The position numbers and the translations under genes were made by a program. A model generated the notes under the pieces. That model searched no databases, was not told where the DNA came from, and saw only the letters and a list, made by a program, of their open reading frames with translations. Positions 45,812 to 54,839 of a stretch of 64,000 bases of DNA are shown in pieces. Source of the DNA: Sphingomonas xinjiangensis (GTDB taxonomy: Bacteria; Pseudomonadota; Alphaproteobacteria; Sphingomonadales; Sphingomonadaceae); NCBI RefSeq assembly GCF_014199255.1, contig NZ_JACIJF010000007.1, positions 62,001-126,000 on the forward strand, given 5' to 3'. The first letter of the stretch is position 1, and every line of letters starts with the position of its first letter.

Positions 45812-47020
45812 ATGTCCGAAGAGTTCTACCGCATCAAGCGCCTGCCGCCTTACGTCATCGCCGAAGTGAACGGGATGCGGGCCGCGGCGCGCGCAGGCGG
45901 CGAGGACATCATCGACCTGGGCATGGGCAATCCGGACCTGCCGCCGCCGCAGCACGTGATCGACAAATTGTGCGAAGTCGCGGCCAAGCCCGACGCGCAT
46001 GGCTATTCGCAGTCTAAGGGCATTCCGGGGCTGCGCCGCGCGCAGGCGAATTATTATGGCCGCCGCTTCGGCGTCGACGTCGACCCAGAGAGCGAAGTCG
46101 TCGTCACCATGGGCTCCAAGGAAGGGCTGGCGAGCCTCGCCACCGCGATCACCGCGCCGGGCGACGTGATCCTGGCGCCGAACCCAAGCTATCCGATCCA
46201 TACCTTCGGCTTCATCATCGCCGGCGCGACGATCCGCGCGGTGCCGACCACGCCCGACGACGCCTATTTCGAGAGTCTAGAGCGGGCGATGAACTTCACC
46301 GTGCCGCGGCCGAGCATCCTGGTGATCAACTATCCGTCGAATCCGACCGCGGAGACGGTGGACCTTGCCTTTTACGAGCGCCTGGTCGCCTGGGCGCGTG
46401 AGAACAAGGTCTGGATCATCTCCGACCTCGCTTATTCCGAGCTTTATTATGACGGGAAGCCGACGCCCTCAATCCTGCAGGTAGAGGGCGCCAAGGACGT
46501 GGCGATCGAGTTCACGTCGCTCAGCAAAACCTATTCGATGGCGGGGTGGCGGATCGGCTTCGCGGTAGGCAACAAGCATCTGATCGCCGCGATGACGCGG
46601 GTGAAATCCTATCTCGATTACGGTGCCTTCACGCCCGTGCAGGCCGCGGCGGTGGCGGCGCTCAACGGCCCCCAGGACATCGTCGAGAAGAACCGCGAAC
46701 TCTATCACAAGCGCCGCGACGTGCTGGTGGAGAGCTTTGGCCGTTCGGGCTGGGACATTCCCTCCCCCCAAGCGTCGATGTTCGCCTGGGCGCCGCTGCC
46801 GCCAGCACTGGCGCATCTTGGGTCGCTGGAGTTCTCCAAGCAGTTGCTGACCCATGCCAAAGTCGCCGTGGCGCCGGGTGTCGGCTATGGCGAGAATGGC
46901 GAAGGCTATGTCCGCATCGCCATGGTCGAGAACGAGCAGCGCCTGCGCCAGGCGGCGCGCAACGTGAAGAAGTATCTCCAGTCAATGGGCGTCAACGTCC
47001 CGTCCAGCAAGGCGGGGTGA
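45812..47020 (+). CDS. AlaC-like PLP-dependent aminotransferase
   Basis: This gene encodes 402 residues of fold-type I class I/II aminotransferases. Motifs are IIDLGMGNPDLPPP, MGSKEGLASLATAI, VINYPSNPTAETVDLAFYER, ISDLAYSELYYDG, FTSLSKTYSMAGWRIGFAVG (PLP Lys) and YVRIAMVENEQRLRQA. The closest known types are the glutamate-pyruvate aminotransferase AlaC and LL-diaminopimelate aminotransferase-like proteins; substrate preference is not decided here. The ATG at 45812 has GAAGAG upstream; ATG 45806, two codons earlier, is possible. The far longer open frame to 45110 is antisense to phaC. Confidence 0.9.
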   Translation: MSEEFYRIKRLPPYVIAEVNGMRAAARAGGEDIIDLGMGNPDLPPPQHVIDKLCEVAAKPDAHGYSQSKGIPGLRRAQANYYGRRFGVDVDPESEVVVTMGSKEGLASLATAITAPGDVILAPNPSYPIHTFGFIIAGATIRAVPTTPDDAYFESLERAMNFTVPRPSILVINYPSNPTAETVDLAFYERLVAWARENKVWIISDLAYSELYYDGKPTPSILQVEGAKDVAIEFTSLSKTYSMAGWRIGFAVGNKHLIAAMTRVKSYLDYGAFTPVQAAAVAALNGPQDIVEKNRELYHKRRDVLVESFGRSGWDIPSPQASMFAWAPLPPALAHLGSLEFSKQLLTHAKVAVAPGVGYGENGEGYVRIAMVENEQRLRQAARNVKKYLQSMGVNVPSSKAG

Positions 47021-47033
47021 CGATCAACGTCGT

Positions 47034-47162
47034 GTGATCGCCCGGACCGGCGATCTGCACGCGAAAGTGGAGATCGTGAACGTCCCTATCGACTCCACCG
47101 GCCAGCGATCCAGACCGGTGTCGGACGCGGTGCGCGCGCGATTGGTGGCACTAAGCGGCTGA
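47034..47162 (+). other. short open stretch, possible C-terminal gene remnant
   Basis: Forty-two codons read like a protein tail (KVEIVNVPIDSTGQRSRP, then VSDAVRARLVAL) and stop at 47160-47162. The style recalls the C-terminus of acyl-CoA thioesterases, but there is no N-terminal part: upstream is aminotransferase coding sequence in another frame. It may be a remnant or chance. Confidence 0.25.
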
Positions 47163-47214
47163 AGCGCGCGCTATTTCATTGCAAATCAGCCGCTCGCGGC
47201 CCCATTTAGATACC

Positions 47215-49302
47215 GTGCTGCGCCAGTATGAACTTGTAGACCGGGTCCTGTCCTATGACCCCGACGCCGATGAGGCATTGCTCAACCGAGCTTATGTCTT
47301 CTCGGTCAACGCGCATGGGACACAGAAGCGGGCCAATGGCGACCCTTATTTCAGCCACCCCATCGAAGTCGCAGGCATCCTGACCGACCTGCATCTGGAC
47401 GACGAGACGATCGCCACGGCGATCCTGCACGACACGATCGAAGATACGGTTGCGACGCCGGAGGAAGTCCAGCGGCTGTTCGGTGCGAATGTCGCGCGCA
47501 TGGTCGATGGCGTGACCAAGCTCAGCAAGATCGAGGCGCAGACCGAGAGCGAGCGCGCCGCGGAGAATCTGCGCAAGTTCCTGCTGGCGATGTCGGACGA
47601 TATCCGCGTGCTGCTGGTCAAGCTCGCCGACCGGCTGCACAACATGCGCACGCTGCACTTCATCAAAAAGGAGGACAAGCGGCGACGCATCGCACGCGAG
47701 ACGATGGATATTTACGCCCCGCTCGCGGAGCGGATCGGCATGTACGAGTTCATGAAGGAGATGCAGACGCTCGCCTTCAAGGTGCTCGAGCCTGAAGCCT
47801 ATGAGTCGATTACCAAGCGACTGGAGTCGCTGCGGGTCGAAGGTGAAGACCGCATCACCACGATCGCGGCCGGCGTAAACCAGCTTCTTGCCCGCGGCGG
47901 CATCGAAGCCGACGTCAGCGGACGCGAAAAGCATCCTTTTTCCATCTGGAAGAAGATGTCGGAGCGGCATGTCAGCCTGGAGCAGTTGAGCGACCTTATG
48001 GCGTTCCGCGCGATCGTCGATACCGAAGAGGAATGCTATCGCGCTCTCGGCGTGATCCACCGCCGCTGGCCGATGGTGCCGGGGCGGTTCAAGGACTACA
48101 TCTCGACCCCCAAGCGCAACGGCTACCGATCGCTGCACACCACAATCATGCACGCCGGCGATACGCGCGTGGAAATCCAGATCCGCACCCGCGACATGCA
48201 CGCGCAGGCCGAATTCGGCGTCGCGTCGCACTGGGCTTACAAGCAGGGCGCAGTGCGCCCCGATACGCAGGTCAGCTGGATCCGAGACCTGATCGAGATC
48301 CTGGAACATGCCGAGAGCCCCGAAGAGCTGCTCGAGCATACACGCATGGCGATGTACCAGGATCGGATCTTCGCATTTACGCCAAAGGGCGAGCTGATCC
48401 AGCTGCCCAAGGGCGCGACCCCGATCGACTTTGCCTATGCGGTGCACACCGATCTGGGCGATCAGGCAGTCGGCGCGAAGATCAACGGCAAGGTCGTCCC
48501 GCTGCGTACCGAGATCGCCCAAGGCGATCAGGTTTCGATCCTGCGGTCCAAGGCACAGGAGCCGCAGCCCAATTGGCTGAACTTTGCGATTACCGGCAAG
48601 GCCCGCGCGGCGATCCGGCGGCACATCCGCCACAGGGAGCGCGACGAGACGCTCGCACTCGGCCGCAAGCTTTACGACGAAATCGTCCAGCGCCTACCCA
48701 CCCCGCCTGGGGAGAGTGCACTCGGCGACGCGCTGAAGCGGTTGAAATGTGCCGATGAGGGCGCGTTGATGGAGGCGATCGCCAAGCGCCAGGTGACCGA
48801 CGCGCAGGTCATGGACGCAGTGATGCCGGGATCGGCTGAAGGTGCCGACCACGCAATGCCGCCACAAAGTCATGCGATCGACATCAAGGGGCTGACCCCC
48901 GGTGTCGCGTTCCGCTTTTCCGACGGGTGCCGTCCGGTGCCGGGTGACCGGATTATCGGCGTCCGCCGCGCAGGCCAGCCGATCGAGGTGCACCGCATCG
49001 ACTGCGCGGCCCTTGCTGACACTGAGGAAGAGGACTGGGTCGACCTGACATGGGGCGACAAGGCCGAAGGCGGCACAGCCACCATCTCGATCACGCTCAA
49101 GAACGAGCCCGGCGCGCTGGGCGCGGTCGCCACACTGATCGGCCAGCACAAGGCCAATATCCTCGGTCTGCGCATGGATAGCCGCGACACGACCTTTCAC
49201 ACCAACACCCTCGACTTGGAAGTCCGCAACGCCGCACATCTGATGCGGCTGCTGGCGGGCCTGCGGGCAGCCGACGCAGTCAGCGAGGCTGAGCGGATTT
49301 AA
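47215..49302 (+). CDS. bifunctional (p)ppGpp synthetase/hydrolase
   Basis: This gene encodes 695 residues and is the single RelA/SpoT homologue (Rsh) expected in alphaproteobacteria. An HD hydrolase domain (DPYFSHPIEVAGIL, AILHDTIEDT) keeps its metal ligands. The synthetase domain (DLMAFRAIVDTEEECY, YISTPKRNGYRSLHTTIM) keeps the substrate motif. TGS (IFAFTPKGELIQLPKGATPI), a helical/zinc-finger region and a C-terminal ACT domain (ISITLKNEPGALGAVATLIG) follow. It sets (p)ppGpp levels in starvation. The GTG at 47215 fits the family N-terminus (MLRQYELVDRV) but has no clear Shine-Dalgarno; TTG 47179 is an alternative. Confidence 0.96.
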   Translation: MLRQYELVDRVLSYDPDADEALLNRAYVFSVNAHGTQKRANGDPYFSHPIEVAGILTDLHLDDETIATAILHDTIEDTVATPEEVQRLFGANVARMVDGVTKLSKIEAQTESERAAENLRKFLLAMSDDIRVLLVKLADRLHNMRTLHFIKKEDKRRRIARETMDIYAPLAERIGMYEFMKEMQTLAFKVLEPEAYESITKRLESLRVEGEDRITTIAAGVNQLLARGGIEADVSGREKHPFSIWKKMSERHVSLEQLSDLMAFRAIVDTEEECYRALGVIHRRWPMVPGRFKDYISTPKRNGYRSLHTTIMHAGDTRVEIQIRTRDMHAQAEFGVASHWAYKQGAVRPDTQVSWIRDLIEILEHAESPEELLEHTRMAMYQDRIFAFTPKGELIQLPKGATPIDFAYAVHTDLGDQAVGAKINGKVVPLRTEIAQGDQVSILRSKAQEPQPNWLNFAITGKARAAIRRHIRHRERDETLALGRKLYDEIVQRLPTPPGESALGDALKRLKCADEGALMEAIAKRQVTDAQVMDAVMPGSAEGADHAMPPQSHAIDIKGLTPGVAFRFSDGCRPVPGDRIIGVRRAGQPIEVHRIDCAALADTEEEDWVDLTWGDKAEGGTATISITLKNEPGALGAVATLIGQHKANILGLRMDSRDTTFHTNTLDLEVRNAAHLMRLLAGLRAADAVSEAERI

Positions 49303-49510
49303 CTGGCGCACCTCCCTGAAAAGGTCGGTGTCCGGGTGAATTGCGGGCCGTCCGGAAAAGGATGATGTGTCAAGCCAGTATCAGTTTCCTGAGGCCATGT
49401 TTGCGGTGCGATGAGAGGCGACCCGCGCCGATGCCAGGTCACCGCAAGCGATGGCGAGACCGGATGGCATCCAAGCAGTCACGCTTGGAAGCTGCGGTTC
49501 TGGAGGATGG
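49303..49510. other. non-coding gap after rsh
   Basis: These 208 nt lie between two convergent genes (rsh and an SDR). I see no gene, strong hairpin or repeat here. Base composition is more mixed than in rsh. Confidence 0.5.
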
Positions 49511-50263
49511 TTACAGTTTAACCGCTGCGTTGCCGCCGTCAGCCCAGAGCGCTGATCCTGTAACGAAGCTGGACATGTCGCAGGCTAGGAACAGTGCTGC
49601 CTGGGCAATTTCTTCGGGTTGAGCGATCCGCTTCATTGCATGGAGACCGGCAGCCCAATCGCGTTGGGCATCATCCCCGGCCATGTCGGTAGCCGTGCCA
49701 CCAGGCAGTAGTGCATTTGCGCGGATGCCGGTTGATGCATAATCGGCCGCTATGCCTCGGACCAAGCCAAGAAGGCCTGCCTTCGCTGCTCCATAGGCAC
49801 CCATGCCGGGCAATCCTACACTGTTGCCGACGAAGCTGCTCGTGAAAACGAGCGCGCCGCCCCCCTGCTCGATCATGGCGGGGATCTGTGATCGGGTGCC
49901 GAGAAACGCTGCAGTCAAATTTGCAGCCAGGACCTCTGACCATTGTTGCGGTTCGATTTCTGCCAGCGGTGCCAACGCTCCCACCAGTCCCGCATTGTTA
50001 AAGGCGATGTGCAAACCGCCAAACGTCGCTCGTGCGGCAGCGACAGCCTCATCATGTGTTCGCTCTTCCGTGACGTCTCCAACGACCGCGAGCGCACGAC
50101 CACCGCGGTCCTTGATCTCATCGACGGCGGCGTCCAGTGGCGCTCGCCGCCGGGCAACGAGCACCACGGACGCACCGTTTGCGGCGAACAGCAGCGCGGC
50201 CGCTTTCCCAATGCCCGAACTGGCCCCCGTGATGATGGCTACCTTACCGCCCAGCAGTTTCAT
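49511..50263 (-). CDS. SDR family oxidoreductase
   Basis: This gene encodes 250 residues of a classical short-chain dehydrogenase: VAIITGASSGIGKAAALLFA (cofactor loop), LVARRRAPLD (the Arg suggests NADP preference), IAFNNAGLVGALAP, LVFTSSFVGNSVG (Ser) and MGAYGAAKAGLLGL (Tyr, Lys). The substrate is unknown. It stands alone, beside a 457-nt spacer with no gene, and its DNA is less GC-rich than in rsh, so this patch may be a later arrival. The ATG at 50263 fits the family start. Confidence 0.9.
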   Translation of the reverse strand: MKLLGGKVAIITGASSGIGKAAALLFAANGASVVLVARRRAPLDAAVDEIKDRGGRALAVVGDVTEERTHDEAVAAARATFGGLHIAFNNAGLVGALAPLAEIEPQQWSEVLAANLTAAFLGTRSQIPAMIEQGGGALVFTSSFVGNSVGLPGMGAYGAAKAGLLGLVRGIAADYASTGIRANALLPGGTATDMAGDDAQRDWAAGLHAMKRIAQPEEIAQAALFLACDMSSFVTGSALWADGGNAAVKL

Positions 50264-50720
50264 TCATCGGCTCCTTTGTTGAAGCCGCACAGCTAGCGAG
50301 CCTTGCCGTTGCGTTCGTCCCGTTCCCTGTCTTCTAACTGCTTTTGGACCCGGTGCGAGGTCGACGCCCCAAAAACGAAACGCTCAGCAGGAAATCGGCC
50401 CTGCCAATCAGGCTGGAAGCGACAAGCGCAATCCGTTTTCCCCAAACCGCCATCGGGACAGAAAGAAGCGTCCAAGTCTCCGGTGGGCGGTTGACCGCTC
50501 ATTAGCGGCTTGAATTGCCCGCTTGAACGTCCGCAATTGGGTGGAAGCGACCACCTGGAGTTATGCATCCACAGCGGTATCGGGCTTCCTGAACGTGCAG
50601 CTACTCCGATAACAACGCCCCCGTGCAGCACAGCGAGCGTCGCATCAGCCGGTCCCCGACATGCCGCCACCGCCGCTTCGGAATCGACGGGGCCGGTGTG
50701 AGCCGCTAGACAGCGCGCCC
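50264..50720. other. non-coding spacer of mixed composition
   Basis: No convincing gene lies here. A leftward open stretch of 125 codons (50293-50670) has protein-unlike composition and no family features. The phrasing (TTAGCGGCTTGAATTGCCCG near 50502-50521, GTCCGCAATTGGGTGGAAGC near 50529-50548) resembles degraded dispersed intergenic repeats, but I cannot confirm this without comparison. It lies between divergent SDR and GT2 genes, so promoters are expected in it. Confidence 0.45.
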
Positions 50721-51746
50721 ATGAAGCGGCCCAAACTTTCCGTCGTCGTACCCTGCTACAATGAAGAAGGGTGTCTCGACATGTTACACGCCCGGATCTC
50801 GGCGGCTGCGCGCGACGTCGTGGGCGAGGATTACGAGATCGTCCTGATCAACGATGGGTCGCGCGATGGGAGCTGGAGCGTGATGCAGCGGTTGTCCGCG
50901 GCGGACCCGCACCTGGTGGCGATCAACCTGTCGCGCAACCATGGTCACCAGCTGGCACTGACCGCCGGGCTGGACCTGTGCGCCGGCGAAGAAATCCTGA
51001 TCATCGACGCCGACCTCCAGGATCCGCCCGAGCTGCTGGGGCCAATGCGCGAGTTGATGCATGCCCAAGGCGCGGATGTGATCTACGCCGTGCGCCGCAA
51101 GCGCGAAGGCGAGAGCCTGTTCAAGAAGCTGACCGCGGCCGTGTTCTACCGCATGCTTGACCGGATCACCGACACCCCTATCCCGCTCGACACCGGCGAT
51201 TTCCGCCTGATGACCCGGCGTGCGCTCGACGCATTCCTGTCGCTGCCTGAGCAGGCGCGCTTCATTCGCGGAATGGTCGCATGGGTCGGCTTTCGCCAGC
51301 TGCCGTTCGTGTATGACCGGCATGAGCGGCATGCCGGCGAGACCAAATATCCGCTGGGCAAGATGGTGCGTTTCGCGCTCGACGCGATCACTGGCTTTTC
51401 CACTGCGCCGCTGCGCTTTGCCAGCCATGTCGGATTGCTGCTGACCGGGGCGTCGCTGCTGCTGATGCTCTACATCCTGGTCGGCTGGCTGATGGGCAAT
51501 GCCGTGCAGGGCTGGACATCGACCATGCTGGTGGTGGTGTTCTTAGGCGCCGTGCAGATGTTCGTGCTGGGGATGATCGGCGAGTATCTTGGGCGGCTGT
51601 ACGTCGAATCGAAGCGGCGGCCGCTTTACCTAGTCGCTGACGTCGCCGGGCCGGTTAAAGGCCACGCCTCACTCGGCTATCGCTTCGAGGATTCAGGCGA
51701 GGTGCGGGTTTCGCCGCAGTCGGTGCGAAGCGAAACTGCCGAGTAA
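50721..51746 (+). CDS. GT2 family glycosyltransferase (polyprenyl-phosphate type)
   Basis: This gene encodes 341 residues. The GT-A domain has LSVVVPCYNEEGCLDML, VLINDGSRDGSW, INLSRNHGHQLALTAGLDL, LIIDADLQDPPEL (DxD-type metal site) and a Gly/Thr/Asp substrate loop in PLDTGDFRLMTRRAL. Two C-terminal membrane helices follow (about 235-260 and 272-297). This is the GtrB/DPM1-like layout, which charges undecaprenyl phosphate with a single sugar. The sugar is unknown. The ATG at 50721 is used. The gene converges on the methyltransferase-GtrA pair, which fits a lipid-linked sugar pathway. Confidence 0.92.
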   Translation: MKRPKLSVVVPCYNEEGCLDMLHARISAAARDVVGEDYEIVLINDGSRDGSWSVMQRLSAADPHLVAINLSRNHGHQLALTAGLDLCAGEEILIIDADLQDPPELLGPMRELMHAQGADVIYAVRRKREGESLFKKLTAAVFYRMLDRITDTPIPLDTGDFRLMTRRALDAFLSLPEQARFIRGMVAWVGFRQLPFVYDRHERHAGETKYPLGKMVRFALDAITGFSTAPLRFASHVGLLLTGASLLLMLYILVGWLMGNAVQGWTSTMLVVVFLGAVQMFVLGMIGEYLGRLYVESKRRPLYLVADVAGPVKGHASLGYRFEDSGEVRVSPQSVRSETAE

Positions 51747-51768
51747 GCGCAGTCCAAGAAGGGGGACG

Positions 51769-52497
51769 TTACTTCGGCGTCGCCAATACGATCAGCGACA
51801 GGCCCGGCGTCAGCGGCACGCGGCCGACCAAGTGCCGCTCCAGGCCGAAGATCGTTTGAAACAGCGCATTGAGCGGCTTGGGCGGCGGCGAATCGTCGCT
51901 GTCGTCCTTGCCCATCAGCTTGCCGGCAAAGCGCGCCGCGACCGCCACCGGGAACAGCAGCGAATTGAAGTAACCCAGCTTGTGCGGGCGCAGGCCCGCT
52001 GCATCCAGCGCCTTGGCGAGCGATGCCTTGGAATAACGGCGCTTATGGTGGTTCACCACGTCATGCGCGCTCCACATCCACTGGTGCGCGGGCACGGTGA
52101 CCAGGATCTTGCCGCCAGGCTTGAGCGCGCGGGCGATCGCCTGAAGCGCGGCGACATCGTCCTCGACATGCTCGACCACGTCGAGCACCGCGACCATGTC
52201 GTAGCTGGCGGGTTCGACCCCATTCAGTTCGGGCAGCGGCGCTGATCCGACTTGCTTGCCCAAGCGCTCGCTGGCCTTGGCCGCAGCGGCCTCGTCAATC
52301 TCGATCGCGTCGACTTCGCCATAGCTGGCAAGCATCGGCAGATTGTGGCCGGTGCCGCAGCCAATTTCGAGGATGCGCGCCTGCGCGGGCAGCTTCGCCT
52401 CACGTGCGAGAAAGTCCGAAAGAATGTCGCGGCGGGCGCGGTACCACCAATGGGTGGTGTCGTGCGCAGCCATGCGATCGTAAACGACGCGGTCCAT
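51769..52497 (-). CDS. class I SAM-dependent methyltransferase
   Basis: This gene encodes 242 residues. The SAM-binding motif ARILEIGCGTGHNLPMLASY and VDAIEIDEAAA are followed by MVAVLDVVEHVEDD, LKPGGKILVTVPAHQWMWSA and a C-terminal hydrophobic helix (LGYFNSLLFPVAVAARF). The acceptor is unknown; context suggests a lipid or glycan. The ATG at 52497 lies 1 nt after the gtrA-type stop (TGATATG), so the two are coupled. It is convergent with the GT2 gene. Confidence 0.9.
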   Translation of the reverse strand: MDRVVYDRMAAHDTTHWWYRARRDILSDFLAREAKLPAQARILEIGCGTGHNLPMLASYGEVDAIEIDEAAAAKASERLGKQVGSAPLPELNGVEPASYDMVAVLDVVEHVEDDVAALQAIARALKPGGKILVTVPAHQWMWSAHDVVNHHKRRYSKASLAKALDAAGLRPHKLGYFNSLLFPVAVAARFAGKLMGKDDSDDSPPPKPLNALFQTIFGLERHLVGRVPLTPGLSLIVLATPK

Positions 52498-52498
52498 A

Positions 52499-52921
52499 TC
52501 AGCCGAATACCCAGAAACGGTTAAGTGCAAAAGTGACCAGCGGCGTCACGAACAGGATCGGGATCAGCGGCCACCACCAGGGGCCCGCCAGCATGGCATC
52601 GTCGGTAAGTATCCAGACGAACACGGTGTTGAGCCCGAAGCTGACCAGCGACACCACGAAGAAGCGCCAGCTGGTCTTCGTCGCCTCGGCGCCATGCCCG
52701 CGAAAGCTCCACTTGCTGTGGAGCACATAACCGGAGGTCATCGCGACCAGGTAGCCGCAGATATTGGCGACCTGTTCCGAAGTGATGCCCAAGCCCGCGA
52801 GCGGCGAATATACCAGCGTGTACAAGCCAGTGGTGATGCCGCCGGCGATCACGAACCGGATCAACTGGCCGAGCAGACCGCTCTCCAGCAAGGTTTCCAC
52901 TCGTCGTTGAACGGCCGTCAC
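52499..52921 (-). CDS. GtrA family membrane protein (putative flippase)
   Basis: This gene encodes 140 residues with four transmembrane helices. The GtrA signature runs FVIAGGITTGLYTLVY, YLVAMTSGYVLHSKWSFRG, VSFGLNTVFVWIL and VTFALNRFWVF. GtrA-like proteins are thought to move polyprenyl-phosphate sugars across the inner membrane, which pairs naturally with the GT2 enzyme. The start is GTG at 52921, with GAGG upstream. It is divergent from the GT-C-like gene. Confidence 0.9.
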   Translation of the reverse strand: MTAVQRRVETLLESGLLGQLIRFVIAGGITTGLYTLVYSPLAGLGITSEQVANICGYLVAMTSGYVLHSKWSFRGHGAEATKTSWRFFVVSLVSFGLNTVFVWILTDDAMLAGPWWWPLIPILFVTPLVTFALNRFWVFG

Positions 52922-52982
52922 TTCAGCTTGCCCTCGCGCAAGCCGCCGCCCTAATGCGGGAGATCGAGCGAGGGAAGCGATT

Positions 52983-54839
52983 TTGAAGCTGAAGCCATGG
53001 GGCGGGTTCCGCCTGGATCACGAGCTGGACCGCCACTGGCTGGGCTGGATGCTGGCGTTCTGGGGCTGCGTGGTCGCCTGGTACCTGGTCCAGCGCCAAG
53101 CCAATATTCACTGGCTGGTGCTGAACGACACCGACGACAATATGCGGCTGATGCAGGTTCGCGCGCTGCTTGCGGGCCAGGGCTGGTACGATTTGCGCCA
53201 GTATCGGCTCGATCCTGCACTGGGCGGCTTCGACATTCATTGGTCGCGGCTGGTGGATCTGCCGATTGCCGGATTGATCCTGCTGCTGCGGCCGTTCCTG
53301 GGCGTGGAAGCGGCGGAGAAATGGGCATGCGGCCTTGCGCCGCTGCTGCCGCTCGCGCTCACCATGACTGCATTGTCGCTGACCGTTCGGCGGCTGGTGG
53401 CGGGCTATGCCTGGCCAATGGCGATGCTGGTGCTGATGAGCTGCACCGCGACCATGGCCATGTATGCGCCGATGCGGATCGACCATCATGGCTGGCAGCT
53501 CGCCTGCCTGGCGATGGCAGTGGCGGGGCTGGCCGATCCGAACCGCGCACGCGGCGGCGCGACGGTGGGCATATCCAGTGCGGTGTCGCTGACCATCGGG
53601 CTGGAGATGCTGCCCTATTGCGCGATGGCCGACGGGATCATCGTGCTGCGCTGGATCTGGGATCGCGCGGACGCGCGGCGGATAGCGGCACACGGGCTGA
53701 CGCTGGCAGGTGGCTCGGCGCTTGGCTTTGCCCTGTTCGCCTCCAATGCGAACCAGGTTCTGCGGTGTGACGCGCTCACTCCCGTCTGGCTCAGCGTTAC
53801 GGTCGCAACGGGAAGCTTGTTGTTCGCCCTGTCGCTTGTGCCGGCGGAACGCCGCTGGGTGCGCTTTGCCCTTGCCGCTGCGGTAGGCGCGGTGATCGTC
53901 GCAGGCTTCGCACTGTTCTTCCCGCAATGCTTGGGCCGGCCCGAGCAAGTCTCTGACGAGCTGGCGCGAACCTGGCTCAACAACGTCCGTGAGGCGCGGC
54001 CGATCTACAAGCACCCGCTCAAGAACGCCTTCCCGATGGCGGCGCTTCCCGTAGTCGGCATCATCGGGGCACTGCTCGCCACGTGGCGGGCGCGGCGCAG
54101 CGCGGCGGCAATCGCCTGGGCAGCGATCGCGCTGTTTACGGCCTTTGCCGGCGCAATGCTGCTGTGGCAGGTCCGCGCGGGTCCTGCCGCACAGATGCTG
54201 AGCGTGCCGGGCGCGACCGCACTGGCCTGGATCGTCATTCCCTGGTTCCTGACCCGGTCCAACATGGCCGTGCGAATCGTCGGGTCCGCCGTGGCATTCC
54301 TGGTCGCGACCGGCCTGTTCGCGGGCCTTGCGCTGCCGTTCCTGCCCGCGGACAAGCCGGGCAAAGCGACGCCGGCCAAATATGCCAAGGCGAATGCGGC
54401 GTGCGGGCGCGTGTCGTCGCTGCTGCCCCTGAACGCCTATCGCAAGGCGATCCTGTTCACGCATGTCGATATGGGTCCGCGGCTGATCACCATCACCCAT
54501 CATGACGGGATCGCCGGCCCCTACCACCGCAACGGCGACGCGATCCTGGACGTGCACCACGCCTTCACCGGGCCGACGGGCGGCTTTCGCGCGATCGCGG
54601 CACGGCACAAGGCGCAGTATCTGCTGATCTGCCCCGACATGTCGGAAACGACGATCTACCGATCGCGCGGGCCGCAGGGCTTCTTCTCGCAGCTGTATCG
54701 CGGCCGGGTGCCGAACTGGCTGGAGCCGATGGCGCTGCCGGCGAACTCACCGTTCAAGCTGTGGCGGATCCGCTACGACCTGCCCGACGCGTCGGTCAGT
54801 GCCCCGTCGCCGCGCGACCCACGACCAGGGAAGTCGTGA
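52983..54839 (+). CDS. multi-spanning GT-C-like membrane protein
   Basis: This gene encodes 618 residues with about ten to twelve membrane helices and a C-terminal soluble part from about residue 475. The first outside loop carries NDTDDNMRLMQVRALLAGQG, an acidic DD pair followed by Arg as in GT-C transferases (STT3/ArnT-like), then WYDLRQYRLDP and DIHWSRLVDLP. MRIDHHGWQ lies in a later loop. It could transfer a sugar from a polyprenyl carrier, matching the GT2 and GtrA neighbours; this is inference. The start is TTG at 52983, with GAGGGAAG 5 nt upstream. Its last 44 nt overlap the 3' end of marC on the other strand. Confidence 0.78.
   Translation: MKLKPWGGFRLDHELDRHWLGWMLAFWGCVVAWYLVQRQANIHWLVLNDTDDNMRLMQVRALLAGQGWYDLRQYRLDPALGGFDIHWSRLVDLPIAGLILLLRPFLGVEAAEKWACGLAPLLPLALTMTALSLTVRRLVAGYAWPMAMLVLMSCTATMAMYAPMRIDHHGWQLACLAMAVAGLADPNRARGGATVGISSAVSLTIGLEMLPYCAMADGIIVLRWIWDRADARRIAAHGLTLAGGSALGFALFASNANQVLRCDALTPVWLSVTVATGSLLFALSLVPAERRWVRFALAAAVGAVIVAGFALFFPQCLGRPEQVSDELARTWLNNVREARPIYKHPLKNAFPMAALPVVGIIGALLATWRARRSAAAIAWAAIALFTAFAGAMLLWQVRAGPAAQMLSVPGATALAWIVIPWFLTRSNMAVRIVGSAVAFLVATGLFAGLALPFLPADKPGKATPAKYAKANAACGRVSSLLPLNAYRKAILFTHVDMGPRLITITHHDGIAGPYHRNGDAILDVHHAFTGPTGGFRAIAARHKAQYLLICPDMSETTIYRSRGPQGFFSQLYRGRVPNWLEPMALPANSPFKLWRIRYDLPDASVSAPSPRDPRPGKS

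Noticed and set aside
50293..50670. 125-codon leftward open frame
   Set aside because: It has no ribosome site, no domain and protein-unlike composition; the region looks like degraded spacer.
52923..54608. 561-codon leftward open frame opposite the GT-C-like gene
   Set aside because: It is extremely rich in Q, R, H and G with no domain, while the + strand frame has clear membrane helices and conserved motifs.
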